A DNA stretch of 64,000 nt from Hydra vulgaris (GCF_038396675.1 NC_088933.1:34521001-34585000); one strand, 5' to 3'; positions 1 through 13,123 are shown, numbered from the stretch's first letter. Numbers and translations: made by a program. Notes: generated by a model from the sequence alone, not told the origin.

Positions 1-1570
1 AGATTATGTAAACTCCAAACTTTAACATGTTTGGGTTTGTCAAATAAGAACGTTTTAAAAAAATTGCGGTTCTTGAAACCTGGCAAAAAAAGTGCCTAAA
101 AAAATTCGCAGCCTTAATCCCTAAGGTGAGGGTTATAAATTTATAAAATATTTAACTTGGTTGTATAAGTTGAGCATGTTAGCAAGGTATTGTTTTTTGC
201 AGCCGAAAAATTATAATATTTGTTTTTGCAGATTATCATAATTTAGTCTTTCCTTTTAAAGAATATAAATCAACAGTTCATTTGAAAAATCTTTACACCA
301 AAACCTGCATTATTTTCAACACACCCAATCATCTCATCTTAAGGCACCAGATTCCAAAAATGAGCTTTTTTTAATGGAACTCAAAAAAAACTCAAAGTAA
401 CCAAAAAAATAATCACAAAATTAAAAAAAAAATTGTATCTTTTAGGACTATATAAAAAGTAATTATCTCAACCATAAAAAAAAAATAATAATAAATCTTT
501 CCCATTATCTAAAAAAGATTGCGATTCTACTTTTTGATATATTTTCGTTCTTGACCAAATAAAGCCTCGTGTTGAAGAGCCGCATTTCATTTTGAGCGTC
601 TCGAAGCGTATCAAGTAACTCTACTAAGTACTACCGTAAATTAAATAGCTTGACGATAGCTTATGCATTATTATGTATTAACCCATAGAATAAGCAGTAG
701 ATAAGAATGAAATATTGAGGATATAATAAACTTTTGATGATCTTGTTTCGTTCTGACGTAATTACAAAATATTGAATAAAAAAAAATTATAACGGGATTG
801 GTAAATTTTTTTAAAAATAAAACTATGAAAGAATATTAACTATACAAGCAAGAAATTAAAATAAATAACGCCGCTGAAATTGCATGACGAAAGAAAAATT
901 AGCTGTCTACCCGTGATAGAGGTTATACCACCTTAGAAACCTGCTCATCTTGTGCAAACTTTCCCTACTAGTGACACGTATTAAAAAAATGTTAATTTAT
1001 CTATTCATCTACTATGACACCTAAATCTTTTAAAATAAGCCCATAAAATACTGTTTATAATATTAAGTTTTACTTTATCAGTGCCTCAAATGATTTTTAT
1101 AACTATATCGTCAACAGTGTCTTGGCTATTGGGCCCGATTGATATTGTAAGATGCTTTACTAAAATTAAAACTTTTGGCAACATACTATTAGCTGTTAGC
1201 GCATTTGACTTTATCGCTCCGATACTATAGGTGGAAATAGACTAATAACAAAAGAGGAACTTGTTAGGAGTTGGCGTAGACTTGCTATACTCAAGGTGTT
1301 GACTTAAAAATCTGCTATAAAAGCATGAGTTTTTGTTATGGGGTGTGTGGGTGGTGTTACATGTAACCATTTTAAACTATTTTCAACTTATAATCAATTT
1401 TTTTCAGTTATATTGTTGCTAAGTTTGAGCTTGCCACATTTCAGTCGGCAGATTTTTAGTTTTGAGGGCATTTTTCTATTTTTTAGAAAACAGTTGGCAG
1501 TTTGAAAGGATTCGCACTTTACGAAAAAATTTTATGATAGCTTTTAAAAAATCATAGTTATACTATAATA
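1..1570. other. Intergenic, no gene seen
   Basis: A+T-rich sequence without a convincing open frame, terminal repeat or RNA gene on either strand. Confidence 0.5.
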
Positions 1571-1574
1571 ACGT

Positions 1575-1885
1575 AGAGTCTTGAGTTCCGTGCTTATGTT
1601 GTGATCTGTCTAATATTTCTAGTATATTTGTAACACTTGGCTTTTTCCTCACAAAACCATGTTGATGTTTTGAGGTTAAATTGTATTGATCGCGTCATTG
1701 TGTCTTTTCATCAGTCTATTCATGATTTTAAATATTATGGTTATTAAAGACACTAATCTATATTTGCAATTGATTTTTTGTTTACCTTTTTTTTATATAT
1801 ATCTATTAGTTACAAATTTGCTTCTTTCCAAACGTTTAGCATAAAGTCTAGTATAAATAATGATTTTTTCAGCAATTTTAAATGG
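1575..1885 (-). pseudogene. Non-LTR retrotransposon reverse transcriptase relic
   Basis: Read on the minus strand, scattered frames give pieces typical of a LINE reverse transcriptase N-terminal half: a stretch reading MLNVWKEAN followed by an IYKK-like segment, then a piece resembling the 'RPISL...K' motif, then QHGFV and a run like VTNILEILDR. Several stops and frame changes separate them, so this is an old fragment without the catalytic motif. The order of motifs matches CR1/Rex-like non-LTR elements. The identification is by motif recognition only and no termini can be seen. Confidence 0.5.
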
Positions 1886-3506
1886 TTCATGTCTTTGTTT
1901 CAAGTAGGGCATGGTATTTAATTTCTAGTTACTGAAAGTGTTATTATTTACCGTGTGATTACGCTTTGAGAGTGAAACAAGTTTTGATATATAACTTTTT
2001 TAGTTAATCTTATTTTCAGCTTTTATGCTGCTTTAGACTAGTTTAACAGATAACAACCAGCTGAACAGATAAGCTAACAACCAGCTGGTGAACAGTGTAG
2101 ACTAAAGTTTGAATTGTTTTGTTAAAATACTTTATGTTAAAACGTTTTTGTATTTTGTATCACATTTGGAGAGTTTTTGGAGACATATAACGAGAGTTAG
2201 CTTCGTTCCGTTTTCAAATTGTTTCAAAGGTGCCGTGTCTGAAGTGTTTACAAATCTTGTACATTGAGCTAACAAACAAGGTTGTTCAAAAAGTAAATTA
2301 AAGTTTAAAGTTTTTGTGTTTACATTATCCGTTTAATTTATGATTTAAATTTTAAATTTAATTTAAATAACTTAAATAAGTGGCTGTGCTACTCTAATCA
2401 ACTTTTTTAAAATTAAGTTTTAGATGATGTGATCTTATGAATAAAACAATTTGGTTGTATGTATCATGATTAGTTTCCGGTTTACCCTAAAATTTGATGT
2501 CGTTTATAGTGCACATTTTTTTGTGATTTTTATTTTATCTAATATATTTTAATTGCCGTATAAAATGCTATATTTTAATAACATTTATAGTTTATAATAT
2601 AAAATGGGCAGGACTTCAAGAAGGTTGTATCTTATCACGAAGCCTTTTACAATATAAAGATATATTGTCCTTTACAATATGAGTACCTATTATTTTTAAA
2701 ATTTCAATATATACCTTAAGTATATAGCCAGTATATAAGAGTATATAGAATAGGTGGTTTCAATAGCAAAAACTCAAATCTTACAATAAACCTTATTAAG
2801 TTGTATTTTTTTGCTTCTGATGTTCTAATAACCTAAAACTAAATCTTTAGTTTTATTCTAAAACTAAATTTATAGATTAAGTTTAAATACCGTAAAACTA
2901 AATCTATAAATTTGATAAAGTTTTGGTGTACTTTCTGAACCTAATAACTTAAAAACAAAATAAAAATATTCTTTTAAATTTGACCCAAATAGTTCTTGTT
3001 AATAGGTTAAAAACATCTACCAAAATCATTAAAATATTTTTTACTTGTTTTTAATAAACGACCATTTGTTGTAATAGTAGTTTTAAGGTTATAAATGAAG
3101 GGATTTCTTTAAGACTTTAGGTCATAACTTCTCAAAACATATTAATTCAACCTCAATTTAGGTAAATGACATTATTATATATTAATTTATTATGCAGTAC
3201 AAACTTCAATGCTATCATACAACTATTTTTTTAAATATACTGTTTGAATTTTATGCAACATTTAAAAAAGAAAAACGTAAAACAAAACAAAAAAATTCAG
3301 GGTATGTTTTGTAGCTTCTGAGTAATTTACAGAAATTGAAAAAGATATACGATATTATATAGAAAAGCTGTAACAAGTTAGGGTTTAAATCTTTAAAAGG
3401 TTTTTTTTAAGAGGGAAGTAACGTTGCTATGATGTTGCTAAGAACGAACTTTTTTCAAAATAAATGTAAACATGAAAATAATCAATTTTTAATTGAAATA
3501 TTTTAA
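1886..3506. other. Intergenic, no gene seen
   Basis: A+T-rich, with a short near-duplicate containing AACAACCAGCTG around 2045-2095. No coding signal on either strand. Confidence 0.5.
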
Positions 3507-3555
3507 AATTTAGGGTAAGATCATGTTACCTAATTTAGGGTAAGATCATGTACCT
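3507..3555. repeat. 25-bp tandem duplication
   Basis: Two adjacent copies of a unit beginning AATTTAGGGTAAGATCATG, the second one base shorter near its end. They directly abut the palindrome at 3553-3627. Confidence 0.85.
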
Positions 3556-3627
3556 TCTTCATGGCGGACTTTTAAAGTTTAAATCAAGTATATTGATTTA
3601 AACTTTAAAAGTCCGCCATGAAGAAGG
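3553..3627. repeat. Perfect 35-bp-arm palindrome, 5-bp spacer
   Basis: The left arm 3553-3587 and right arm 3593-3627 are exact reverse complements, separated by GTATA. No transposase or target duplication is visible. It resembles the other near-spacerless inverted duplications in this window. Confidence 0.95.
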
Positions 3628-3795
3628 GAAAATTAAATTTAACTCCATAATAAATTGGCAACAAAGATAGACACATAAATTTGAATTAAAATTTATTTAA
3701 TATTAGATTGTTTTCAACAAATTTATCTAGTGTTACTTAAATGAAACACTTAAATTGCAATATTGATTAATAGTTTTTAATCAGATTGACAAATA

Positions 3796-5383
3796 CAGTG
3801 GCGAGCAAAATAGTAGGTATCTTTCAAACAAATAAAATAAAAATTTGAATTTTTATTAGAACTTTTATTTTATTACATAAATAAACAGAAATTAATAAAA
3901 ATTAAGTTATTAAATATATATAATATATTTTAATTAAAAAAAAAAAAATTCCACTCCGAGCAAAATAATAGGTGTAAAATAAAAAATGAAGATGGAAGTC
4001 AATAGGGTTGCAATTTATTAATATTTTGTTGCATACCCTTTATTTTTAATACTTCCGTGCATCTTGACGGCATTGAATCCACTAGTTTTCTGCAAACTTC
4101 TACAGGAATGCTGTACCAAGCCTCCTGGAGCATCATCCACAATTCATTTCTATTTTTTGGATTTTGTCCAGAAATTTTAAGTTTTAACTGCCTCCATAAA
4201 TTTTCAATAGGATTTAGATCCGGTGACTGAGGTGGCCATTCTAAAACTTTTACATTATTGGTCGTAAACCACTCTTTCGCAGCTTTGGATGTATGTTTTG
4301 GGTCGCAGTCCTGTTGGAAATGCCAAATTATCGGCATATTTTCTTCGGCAAATGGCAACATGACATTATTTAGTATGTCTACGTATGTATATTGGGTCAT
4401 AATATCTTTGATCCAAAATTATGGCCCCACACCGTACCAGGAAAAGCAACCCCACACCATTATATTTCCTCCGCCGTGTTTCACTGTTTTCGCAGTGAAG
4501 CGAGGTGAAAGTTCTTGCTTTGATGGTCTTACATTTTTCTTACTTTTTTCCATCAGAATTAAATAAATTAATCTTAGTTTCATCACTCCACAAAATATTA
4601 CGCCATTTTTTGGTCATATCTGGTCCCCGCCAAGCAATATGATTTTTTGCAAAAATTTTTCTTTTCATAATGTTCTTTCTACCAAGTAATGGTAGTTTCC
4701 TCGGAGTCCGAACTGGCAACTTACTTTCTAAAAGCCTTTTTGTAACTGTCCAAACACTAATATTTTCATTAATTTCATTTAAAATTTTTGTTGCTGGCTT
4801 GAATGGGTCTTTTATTGAAATAATTGTAATGTGATCATCAGTACCCTAACACGTTTTGCGTGGTCTTCCTCTATTCTCACGTGATTTTTCTGGTTTCAAG
4901 GCATTTGTAACTTTATTTTGAAATCCCATAGTAACTGAAATTTCTTTGTAAGTTTTTCCTTGTTTTCTTAAATTTCTAATAAGTTTTCTTTCTATCGCTG
5001 TGCAATGTTTTCCTCGTCCCATTTTATATCTAATTCTAATTCAATACAAATATGATATGTTATTATTTTATATAAGTTGCATAAACATTGACCTTTATAT
5101 CAACAACAAATAAAAATATTAATATGTTTTTAATCCTACAGCAAACAGGTTAAAATAAACACACACCTATTATTTTGCTCCACCAAATTTGTAGGTTAAA
5201 TATATAAATAGGGTATTCCGCTCATAAATTTGTAAGAAATTGGAAATATACTGCTCTTTGTTATAACAAAATAAGCGTAGTTTGTGTAGCAATCAGTTCC
5301 TAGATGTCACTTTATAAAATATACTGTAAAATGTCAATTTAAGTGAAATTTATTATTCACACCTATTATTTTGCTCGCCACTG
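3796..5383 (-). mobile_element. Tc1-like element with doubled (IR/DR) terminal repeats
   Basis: A 1,588-bp DNA transposon. The ends start CAGTGGCGAGCAAAATAGTA and, on the other strand, CAGTGGCGAGCAAAATAATA, and are flanked by TA at 3794-3795 and 5384-5385, the Tc1/mariner target duplication. A second, diverged copy of the same motif lies inside each end: left at about 3951-3975 (CCGAGCAAAATAATAGGTG) and right at about 5163-5184 (inverted). Each end therefore carries an outer and an inner direct repeat, the IR/DR layout known from Sleeping-Beauty-type Tc1 elements. The internal gene is on the minus strand and broken. Confidence 0.93.
3999..5022 (-). pseudogene. Tc1-type transposase, DD34E, broken
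   Basis: Encodes a cut-and-paste transposase of about 340 codons from an ATG at 5022 (MGRGKHCTAIERK) to the stop at 3999. In order there are a helix-turn-helix start, a GRPRKT linker, WSDETK (first Asp), [21 protein letters not shown] (second Asp) and SPDLNPIENLW (Glu); 34 residues separate the last two acidic residues. It is dead: an in-frame TAG at 4846-4848, a frame change near 4535-4550 and a stop near 4410 interrupt it. Only the last 133 codons remain open. All three catalytic codons survive, so the damage is probably recent. Confidence 0.9.
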
Positions 5384-5726
5384 TAAGTCCACGCGTAAAT
5401 GAATAGTCCCGAAATAAGCACGAGAAAGAAAAAAAATCTGTACAAATCAATAATCTATCATATTATCAAGCAAATTCATTACGCACTTACGGACCTAAAT
5501 ACAAGCAAACTATATGGCTCTAGGTATTAGAAATGATATTCACAGCAAGCATTACTCAGAACTTTAGAGTTTTCAAATAAATTGGGATGACCCAAGGCAT
5601 AAGGATCTAGGTACACGAACTTCCCCTAATTATCAATTATCTAGCATTAAAGAGCAACTAACTACGAACAAGAAACAGTTGTTTTTGAATTTTTTTTTAT
5701 GTACTATTTTCTTTAAGAAACCACGT

Positions 5727-5728
<2 letters not shown>

Positions 5729-5788
<60 letters not shown>

Positions 5789-5819
5789 TATATGTATATG
5801 TATTTGTGTATATATATGT
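5729..5819. repeat. (AT)n microsatellite
   Basis: An almost pure TA run followed by a decayed tail with TACATATA and GTATATG variants, about 250 bp upstream of the GPCR exon. Confidence 0.95.
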
Positions 5820-6067
5820 TATGTGTGAAAGTTTACAGTACTTAAGACATTTGCGACTTCCTGTAATTTAAATTTTGGTATAAATGAAGTTTTATTAATT
5901 TGATTATTAAGGTGGTTCCTAAAGAAAATAGTGCACAAAATGCTTTATATTATATGTTAATAAAATCTAGAGCATTTTTGTTTGAAAGATAATCTTTTTT
6001 ATAGGTTGTTTGAAAAAGAAATAATTTAAACTAAGATGAAATCCTTAATTCTTTTTTTTTTTTTCAG

Positions 6068-7146
6068 GTATAATATCAAATTGTATCGTTTCTTACCTTA
6101 TTATTCGCAATCGTTACCTCAGAACTATTGTCAATTTACTAATTTTGAACCTAGCAATTTCAGACATAATTGCATGTTTAAGCATGTACCCTTTTATTTA
6201 CTTTAACATGTCTGAGACTAGCATACGAGGTACTGCAGCAAATGTGTTATGTGGGTTTACTGAAGGTTTGTATGGTTTCTTCGCTGCAGCCACTGTTTCA
6301 TTAATAACTTTAAGTGTGCTTTCTATAAGCAGATATTTGGGTATAAACCACCCAATGAAGGTAACTTGGAAACTCGGATATAAACATATGAAATGGGTAT
6401 TTGGATTATCTTGGGCATTGAGTCTGGTACTTCTTATACCAAACGTTTTATCATTTAAATACAATGAAGATCTAAAGCTATGCATAAGAAATTGGGCTAG
6501 TGGTGTTAACCCACTGACTTACTTTATTTTTACAGGACTTTTAGGCGTGTTTCTTCCTTTATCTTCTCTCTCCTTTACATACTTCACCAGTTTGTATACT
6601 CTATGGTTCAAAGGTCGATTAAGTAAAAATAGAAAGAAAAAAAACTCAGTTGCATCAGAAAGCAGTATTATACTAAAAAGACGAGCCCTTAAACTGCTAG
6701 GTGTTCTTGTGCTAATTTATTTAATTTGCTGGTCACCTTTTGCTACATACTGGCTTCTATCCGTAGTTATTGGAGAGTATTCGGTAGGTAATTTTGATGA
6801 TGAAAGAAAAAGCATCCGCATTACAAGACTAACATTATTTTTTGCTGTATCCAATACTGTACTTAATCCAATAGTCTACGCGTATACAAGCAGACAACTG
6901 AGATCTGCTTTTAAATTACTAATTGGAATGCGCGGTCGTGCTATATCAAATTCGACAAGAAGAAATACTTTAAGTCAACCATCTCCTAACTATTTAATAC
7001 CCCCTCAATTTAACATGCATGAAATTTCGTCTGAATGCTCGTCTGCCGTATTTTATAATCCACTGGCAGTTCACGAACTTCCATTTGATAATAATAATAT
7101 TGTGCGTGCTTCGCCAAAATTAGTTGCAAAAATATCACAGCTATAA
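6068..7146 (+). CDS. Class A (rhodopsin-like) G-protein-coupled receptor, 3' exon
   Basis: Seven-helix receptor expected to sit in the plasma membrane and signal through G proteins. A polypyrimidine tract and CAG end at 6067; the frame is open from there without a Met, so this is a terminal exon and the N terminus plus the first half of helix 1 must lie upstream. Seen in order: SNCIV (Asn1.50), first loop RNRYLRT, helix 2 NLAISD (Asp at 6163), a Cys before helix 3, SRY at 6328-6336 where most relatives have DRY/ERY, Trp in helix 4, a loop-2 Cys, CWSPF in helix 6 (6728), NPIVY in helix 7 (6865), and a Ser-rich tail ending at TAA. The helix-7 position that carries the retinal-binding Lys in opsins is Val, so it is not a functional opsin. 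An AATAAA lies at 7259-7264. The ligand is unknown. Confidence 0.88.
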
Positions 7147-8048
7147 AACTCGTTGTAAGTGTTTGCTGTAAGTGGTTGCTGCTAAGTCACATTTATAAAA
7201 CTGTTAACAAGAAGTTATGTTTTACAAAAAAAGACTTATGAACAATACGTTCAATAATAATAAAATTAAATATTGATTAAAAGTAAAAACTATCTACTAT
7301 ATTCAGTCAATTGGCTCAGTTTTTACTGAAACCATTTCATCCGATCCAAAAAATAAAAATAATTAATTTCACCATCAGATAGTTTTAAATCGAAATCTGT
7401 TAAAACTTCATATATTTAAATCACTTTGATTGCATTTATTAACAACTCCAAATGTGTTTGAATTGTTTCATTAACAATTCCTAATATATTCGAACTGTAT
7501 TACAGTTTCCTTTTTTACTTGAAGAATTATGTCTGCACAGTATAAAAAAGTTACCGATAAATATGTAAAAACTATATATTTTGTAAAGGTCAGTTGTAAA
7601 TTATATTTATTTGTGAATTTTAATTGAAATTTTTTTGTTTGTAAAAACATTAACTTAATTTTTTATACATTTAACGTTAAAAAACTATTTTGTTTTAGAC
7701 AGCAGTTTAAGACATATTAATTATATTCGTGACTACTTCTTGAAAATTAAAAAATATTCATTTTTTATCAAAAATGCTTAAACCCTTAAATAAACAGAAA
7801 ATCTGTCATATCAATCAAAATAAAGCGACAGGTAACTGTTAATAATAAATATTTACTTTTAGCTTTTTTTTACAGTATTGATATTTTTTGACAGATAAAA
7901 TTTAAATGGCATTTAATCTTTTTTTTTAAAGTAAAACAGTAAAACTATAAAAAGATAATTGATTTTTGATTTTTTTTTTTTTTTTTAATATCATTTTACT
8001 TAAAAACATCTAAGCATTTGCTAAATTACTTTTAAAACCGTTACAGCA
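7147..8048. other. GPCR 3' region and intergenic DNA
   Basis: Contains the probable polyadenylation signal at 7259-7264 for the receptor gene. The rest is A+T-rich with T homopolymers and no further gene. Confidence 0.5.
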
Positions 8049-8315
8049 AGGGCTTGTCCATAAATTACGTACACTTTTTATTTTAACCTCCCCTCCCCTT
8101 TCCTCCTCTACACTTCGTTATACGCCTTTTTGAGTACCCTCCACCTCCCTAAAAGTACCTACGTTTTTAACCTACCTACCTAACATTTTATGATATTTTT
8201 TTAAATTTAGTATCTCTATACTTTTATAATTGACCTCTTACCCCCTATCTCATAAACGCCATTTCCAGACTCCCTTTTCCCCTATCCGAGCGTACGTACT
8301 TTATGGACGATCCCT
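8049..8315. mobile_element. MITE with GTCCATAAA...TACGTAC terminal inverted repeats
   Basis: A 267-bp non-coding element. The left end AGGGCTTGTCCATAAATTAC matches the reverse complement of the right end, AGGGATCGTCCATAAAGTAC, over about 26 bp. The interior is C-rich on the plus strand with no frame. Similar 'GTCCATAAA' MITEs are common in animal genomes; I cannot see a clear target duplication and so do not assign a superfamily. Confidence 0.75.
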
Positions 8316-8406
8316 AATGCACTCAGTAATATAGTCAGGGCTTGATAAAAGGTAACACGGTCGTATTGGACCCCGCGCTGAAAAGAGCCCCGCGGAGACC
8401 TTTAAA

Positions 8407-8700
8407 ATGCTAATTAAAAAATATATTCTTTTATCAAAATGCTCCAAAAAACCATTTAAAATGTTTCAACTTTTATCTGAGAATAACAGAGCTACGGTAT
8501 TTTCAAACCTATTTATTGTCCTCCACGTATATTTAATATATCCAGTGAGCGTTACTTCTGGAGAAAGATTATTTTCTAGATTAAAACTTTTAAAAAGTTA
8601 TCCAAGATCAACAATAAATCAGCATAGGTTAAACAGTTTAAAGATGCCGATTGAAATTCAAGTAGCATACCAGGATTTGCAAACTACTTTACAAGATTAG
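8407..8700 (+). pseudogene. hAT transposase C-terminal dimerisation domain (ZMYM1-like), fragment
   Basis: A 97-residue open frame carrying the hAT C-terminal dimerisation motif: a YLIYPVSVTSGERLFSRLKL core followed by RSTINQHRLNSL. In full-length relatives this is the last 80-100 residues of a 600-800 residue protein with a DUF4371-type core. The N-terminal two-thirds are absent, so this is a truncated copy. The upstream G+C-rich stretch at 8340-8400 may belong to the same relic. Confidence 0.8.
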
Positions 8701-11150
8701 TCTGAGAAAAACTTAGAAACATGTAAAACATCACTATTGTGTATGTAGATTTATATTTATTAAAATTTAGTCAAATTTTAACTTAAACTTATACAATTTT
8801 TGTGACAAAAATATTGAAAAAATTTTTTTATTTGATAGAATAAAGTGACATTATTAAGTATACACATCTAATAATAAAAGCTATTTTACCCTCAGATATA
8901 AGTATTCTTCACCCACTACCTTTTTTTAGATTTTAATTTGAGGGCTCGGCAAACTTATCTTGTTTTGAAATACTTCATGAAGCTAATAAACCCATAAGTC
9001 AACTTGTTAAACAGATATTTGAACTTAGAATTATTGAAAGCATTCAATTAGTTCATCTCATGAAGTACTTGTCAAATTCGAATATCTTAAATTCAAAGTT
9101 GATCAATTTGGATCAATTTGATCAAATCAAAAGTTGACCAATTTGGAAACAAGATTAAAAAATAATGATTACTAATCTTGCTACCAGGTATGGACAGGCT
9201 TAAAAGGGCCCGGGGCGTCAGATATAGATGGGGCCTTCATGGTAGGAAAATATTTAGCAAAAAAAATTAAACCTTTAATTAAATAATTTTTTTAGTATAA
9301 GGGTATGGGACATTTCTAATAATGTGTATGCAAATTTCTATATCTTTGACCATGTTCTATCCATCAATTTGTTCAGCACGTTTAAAAAAATAAATCCATG
9401 TGCAAAGTTGCAAAAATACAGTATTTCTAAATTGCAGCGTCGCAGCACTATATTTTCTGCACATTATTGCCATTCTAAAACGGTTTTTTCCAATAACTTT
9501 ATCAGTATTCGGAAAAAAACAGCTTATTTTCAAGTTTTTTAATTATTTAGATAGAAATTAATAGTCAAAATATAAGAATAAGATATGCATTTGCAGTATT
9601 ATATTATAACAAGTAATTAGTAGAAGGTTTTGATGATTTTAGGACACTTTTAAAAATATTACAGCTTTCATACTGTGTGACAAAAAGTTAAAATTTTTGC
9701 TGAAAAAAGTAATTTAGCTTTATATTCTTTAAAAAAAGGAAACCTGAGCTAGTTCAAATAAAATTTTAGTTGATTTTTTACCTGAAAAATAAAGCTACTC
9801 AATGTCAAAAACTACCCAACAAGAGGGGGTAGAATCAGACATTGTTGGGGTAGAAAACATAGTAAAAATGCAAGAAATGTTACTTTAAATTCTTTTTTAT
9901 TTATTAGAAGTAATTATTTACAATAACAAAATCATTGACAGTAACAGATTTTATAAAGATCTCAAAATCATTAAACAGTTTTCTTGTATACCATACTCAA
10001 ACAGCTAAAATGAAAATCTTAGTCAATCAAATAAAATGATAAAAAAACAAAGAATGTGAATTAAAACAGGTATAGATAAACATCAAAGTTTTTTTGTTGT
10101 TAAACTGAAAGAATAAATTTTATAACGTTCAACCAAGTTTAAATGTGGAAAAATCAAATTTAAATGTCATACCAGAACCTCTTGACATCGTTCCTTCATT
10201 GTTTGACAGGAATTTTGTAAAGACTTCTGCAATAAGCACCGATCACTTATTTTGTATATCGGAAAATTAAAATAATATAAAATCCTACTTTTTTCTTCAA
10301 CAAATTAACAACCAAAATACATGCATTTACTTCTTTAATTCTGCAAACGAAAGCTAACATCATCAAACAAGTGATGGACATTGGACTAAAGAAAAATCTT
10401 GGAGGTGCTTTTGATATAGTCTAATCATCTCAGGAGATGTATTTTGTACAGAGGGCTGTAAATTTTCAATAAAAACTTGTCACAGCTCATTGGTTTTGCT
10501 TTTATTTAAATTAAGTGACTCACTATTCAGCATACCAGCTTCAAAAGAAGTATTTACTACAGAATGATCATTAACATTTGAAATTTTTAAATCTACTTAG
10601 CTTTGTTAACTCTTGTCATTTCTACTAACTGGGGCGGATTTATTTGTCTATTGTAATTCTTTCTAAATTTTTTATGCAATTTAAATTTTTAAATTTTAAA
10701 TAGGTGCTAGATAGAAAACATATAGATCAATTTATTATATGTTTCTACTCAATGTAATGTATACAAGTTGTATACAAGTATTGCTTTACATATTTTTAAG
10801 TAATCTGCATTGTAATCTACATTGTATACAATGTTGTTTATAGTTGTGTACAATACATTGTATACAATTGTTTACAAAAAGACACTGACATATGTACAAG
10901 TTTGTGTAAATGTGAAATTTTAGTCATTATAAAAATATAGCAATCTGTAATGTGTTAATTTGAAACTTTGCAGAACTTGCCTAATGGTTCATTTTATTGC
11001 TTCATTTAATTTAACTTCCATATATACAATTTAAGGCCGTTTTCTCTTTAATTTTTTAAAACTCTAAATTAATGAATAACGCACAAAGACAATTAAATTA
11101 ATGTTGAAGTAAGAAATTTAATCTTGCAATTAACAAAAGGAAAAAGTGTA
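8701..11150. other. Long stretch without a recognisable gene
   Basis: A+T-rich, with a small open frame at 9324-9542 that has no recognisable motif and no codon signal. A G+C-rich island around 9195-9240 (AAAGGGCCCGGGGCG) looks like the end of a decayed DNA transposon but has no partner here. Confidence 0.45.
10755..10875. repeat. Cluster of TGTATACAA palindromes
   Basis: Five or so copies of TTGTATACAA-like words in about 120 bp, several being self-complementary. It may be simple-sequence drift; no gene is near. Confidence 0.6.
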
Positions 11151-11172
11151 AAAGAAGTATTGGAGCTCAAAA

Positions 11173-11404
11173 CTGGCATAAGTGCGAAGCAGTTACAAAA
11201 ACTGGCATAAGTGTGAAGCAGCTACAAAAACTGGCATAAGTGCGAAGCAGCTACAAAAACTGGCATAAGTGTGAAGCAGCTACAAAAACTGGCATAAATG
11301 TGAAGCAGCTACAAAAACTGGCATAAGTGTGAAGCAGTTACAAAAACCGGCATAAGTGCGAAGCAGTTACAAAAACTGGCATAAGTGTGAAATGGCATAA
11401 GTGT
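11173..11404. repeat. 29-bp minisatellite, about 8 copies
   Basis: Copies start at 11173, 11202, 11231, 11260, 11289, 11318, 11347 and 11376, an exact 29-bp period, then a truncated copy. The unit contains CTGGCATAAGTGTGAAGCAG with C/T alternation at the GTGTG/GTGCG and CAGCTA/CAGTTA sites. A 29-bp period cannot keep one reading frame, so it is not a protein repeat. Confidence 0.97.
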
Positions 11405-11405
11405 A

Positions 11406-12034
<629 letters not shown>

Positions 12035-12069
12035 ATAAAAAGTCATTATTAGTCATTATTATAAAAAGA

Positions 12070-12412
12070 ATTCCGATTTCAAGTAACAACAGGCTGACCC
12101 AAAACTCCTCTAATAAAAATGTATTCAAATCCTCTCAAAGAATATTTGAAGATGCCCTTAAAAAAAGTGGTTTTGAAAATTTTGAACTAAAGTTTGACCC
12201 TAAAAAAAAAGAATTCAAAAAAGTGAAATAGAACTAGAAATGTAATTTGGTTCAACCCTCCATATAGCAAAAACGTTTTCACTAACATTAGAAAAGTGTT
12301 TTTAAATTGGTTGATAAGCATTTCCCGCCCTCTAATAAATTGCATAAATTTTTTAATTCAAATATAATTAAAGTTAGCTACATTGTACAAAAAATATGGA
12401 AAGAATTATAAA
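12070..12412 (+). pseudogene. Penelope-like retroelement relic (region before the endonuclease)
   Basis: Two frames joined by a shift near 12228 read like the segment that follows the reverse transcriptase in Penelope-like elements: ISSNNRLTQNSS, then a FEDALKKSGF helix, then [29 protein letters not shown] and IKVSYI. These 'WFNPPYS' and 'KHFP...HKIFN' blocks normally precede a GIY-YIG endonuclease. Neither the endonuclease nor the RT catalytic part is recognisable next to it, so it is a fragment. Confidence 0.6.
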
Positions 12413-12879
12413 AGTCACAATAACGCTTTGTTAAACAAAGTTCGTTAAATTTATTCAAGCTTATGAAAAAAAAATTTTAAGTTGAGAAATGTTTTTAGTT
12501 AAAGCTACCCTGAACAGTTATTCATAAATCTGTGTATTCAAACATTATTTTATTTATATGTCATACTTATGTAGTTTGGTACTTCGGTCTGGTTTGTGCG
12601 TAATAAGTAAGTCAATTGTTCTTCTTGACTTTTCTTCTCTATTACTTTTCTCAGTATAAAAAGTTACCATTTGCGTAAGAAAGTTCATACTTAGACATTG
12701 TTGGAACAACATATCACTTTGATGCTCATTGTGCACGTGGACAAGTGTTGCTGATACTGAATTTGAATTTGTCGTAAGTTATCAAGGATGAGCACTCTAG
12801 TTTTGAAATGCTTTGCTTTGCAGTGTTGATTGTTTTTATTATTTTTTCAAGCATTACTTTGTCGTTGGCCTGTTTATCC

Positions 12880-12906
12880 ATATATATATATATATATATA
12901 TACATA

Positions 12907-12952
<46 letters not shown>

Positions 12953-12989
12953 ACTATTTTATAAACATCAATAAATATAAATATATATA

Positions 12990-13050
<61 letters not shown>

Positions 13051-13055
13051 GTATA

Positions 13056-13120
<65 letters not shown>
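12880..13120. repeat. (AT)n-rich microsatellite, imperfect
   Basis: TA repeats with TACATA and GTATAT interruptions over about 240 bp. Open frames rich in Ile-Tyr across it are artefacts of the dinucleotide. Confidence 0.95.

Positions 13121-13123
<3 letters not shown>

Noticed and set aside
6068..7146. Opsin
   Set aside because: The helix-7 Lys needed for retinal attachment is Val here, and DRY is SRY.
11173..11404. CRISPR-like array
   Set aside because: The 29-bp units are contiguous without spacers, so it is a minisatellite in animal DNA.
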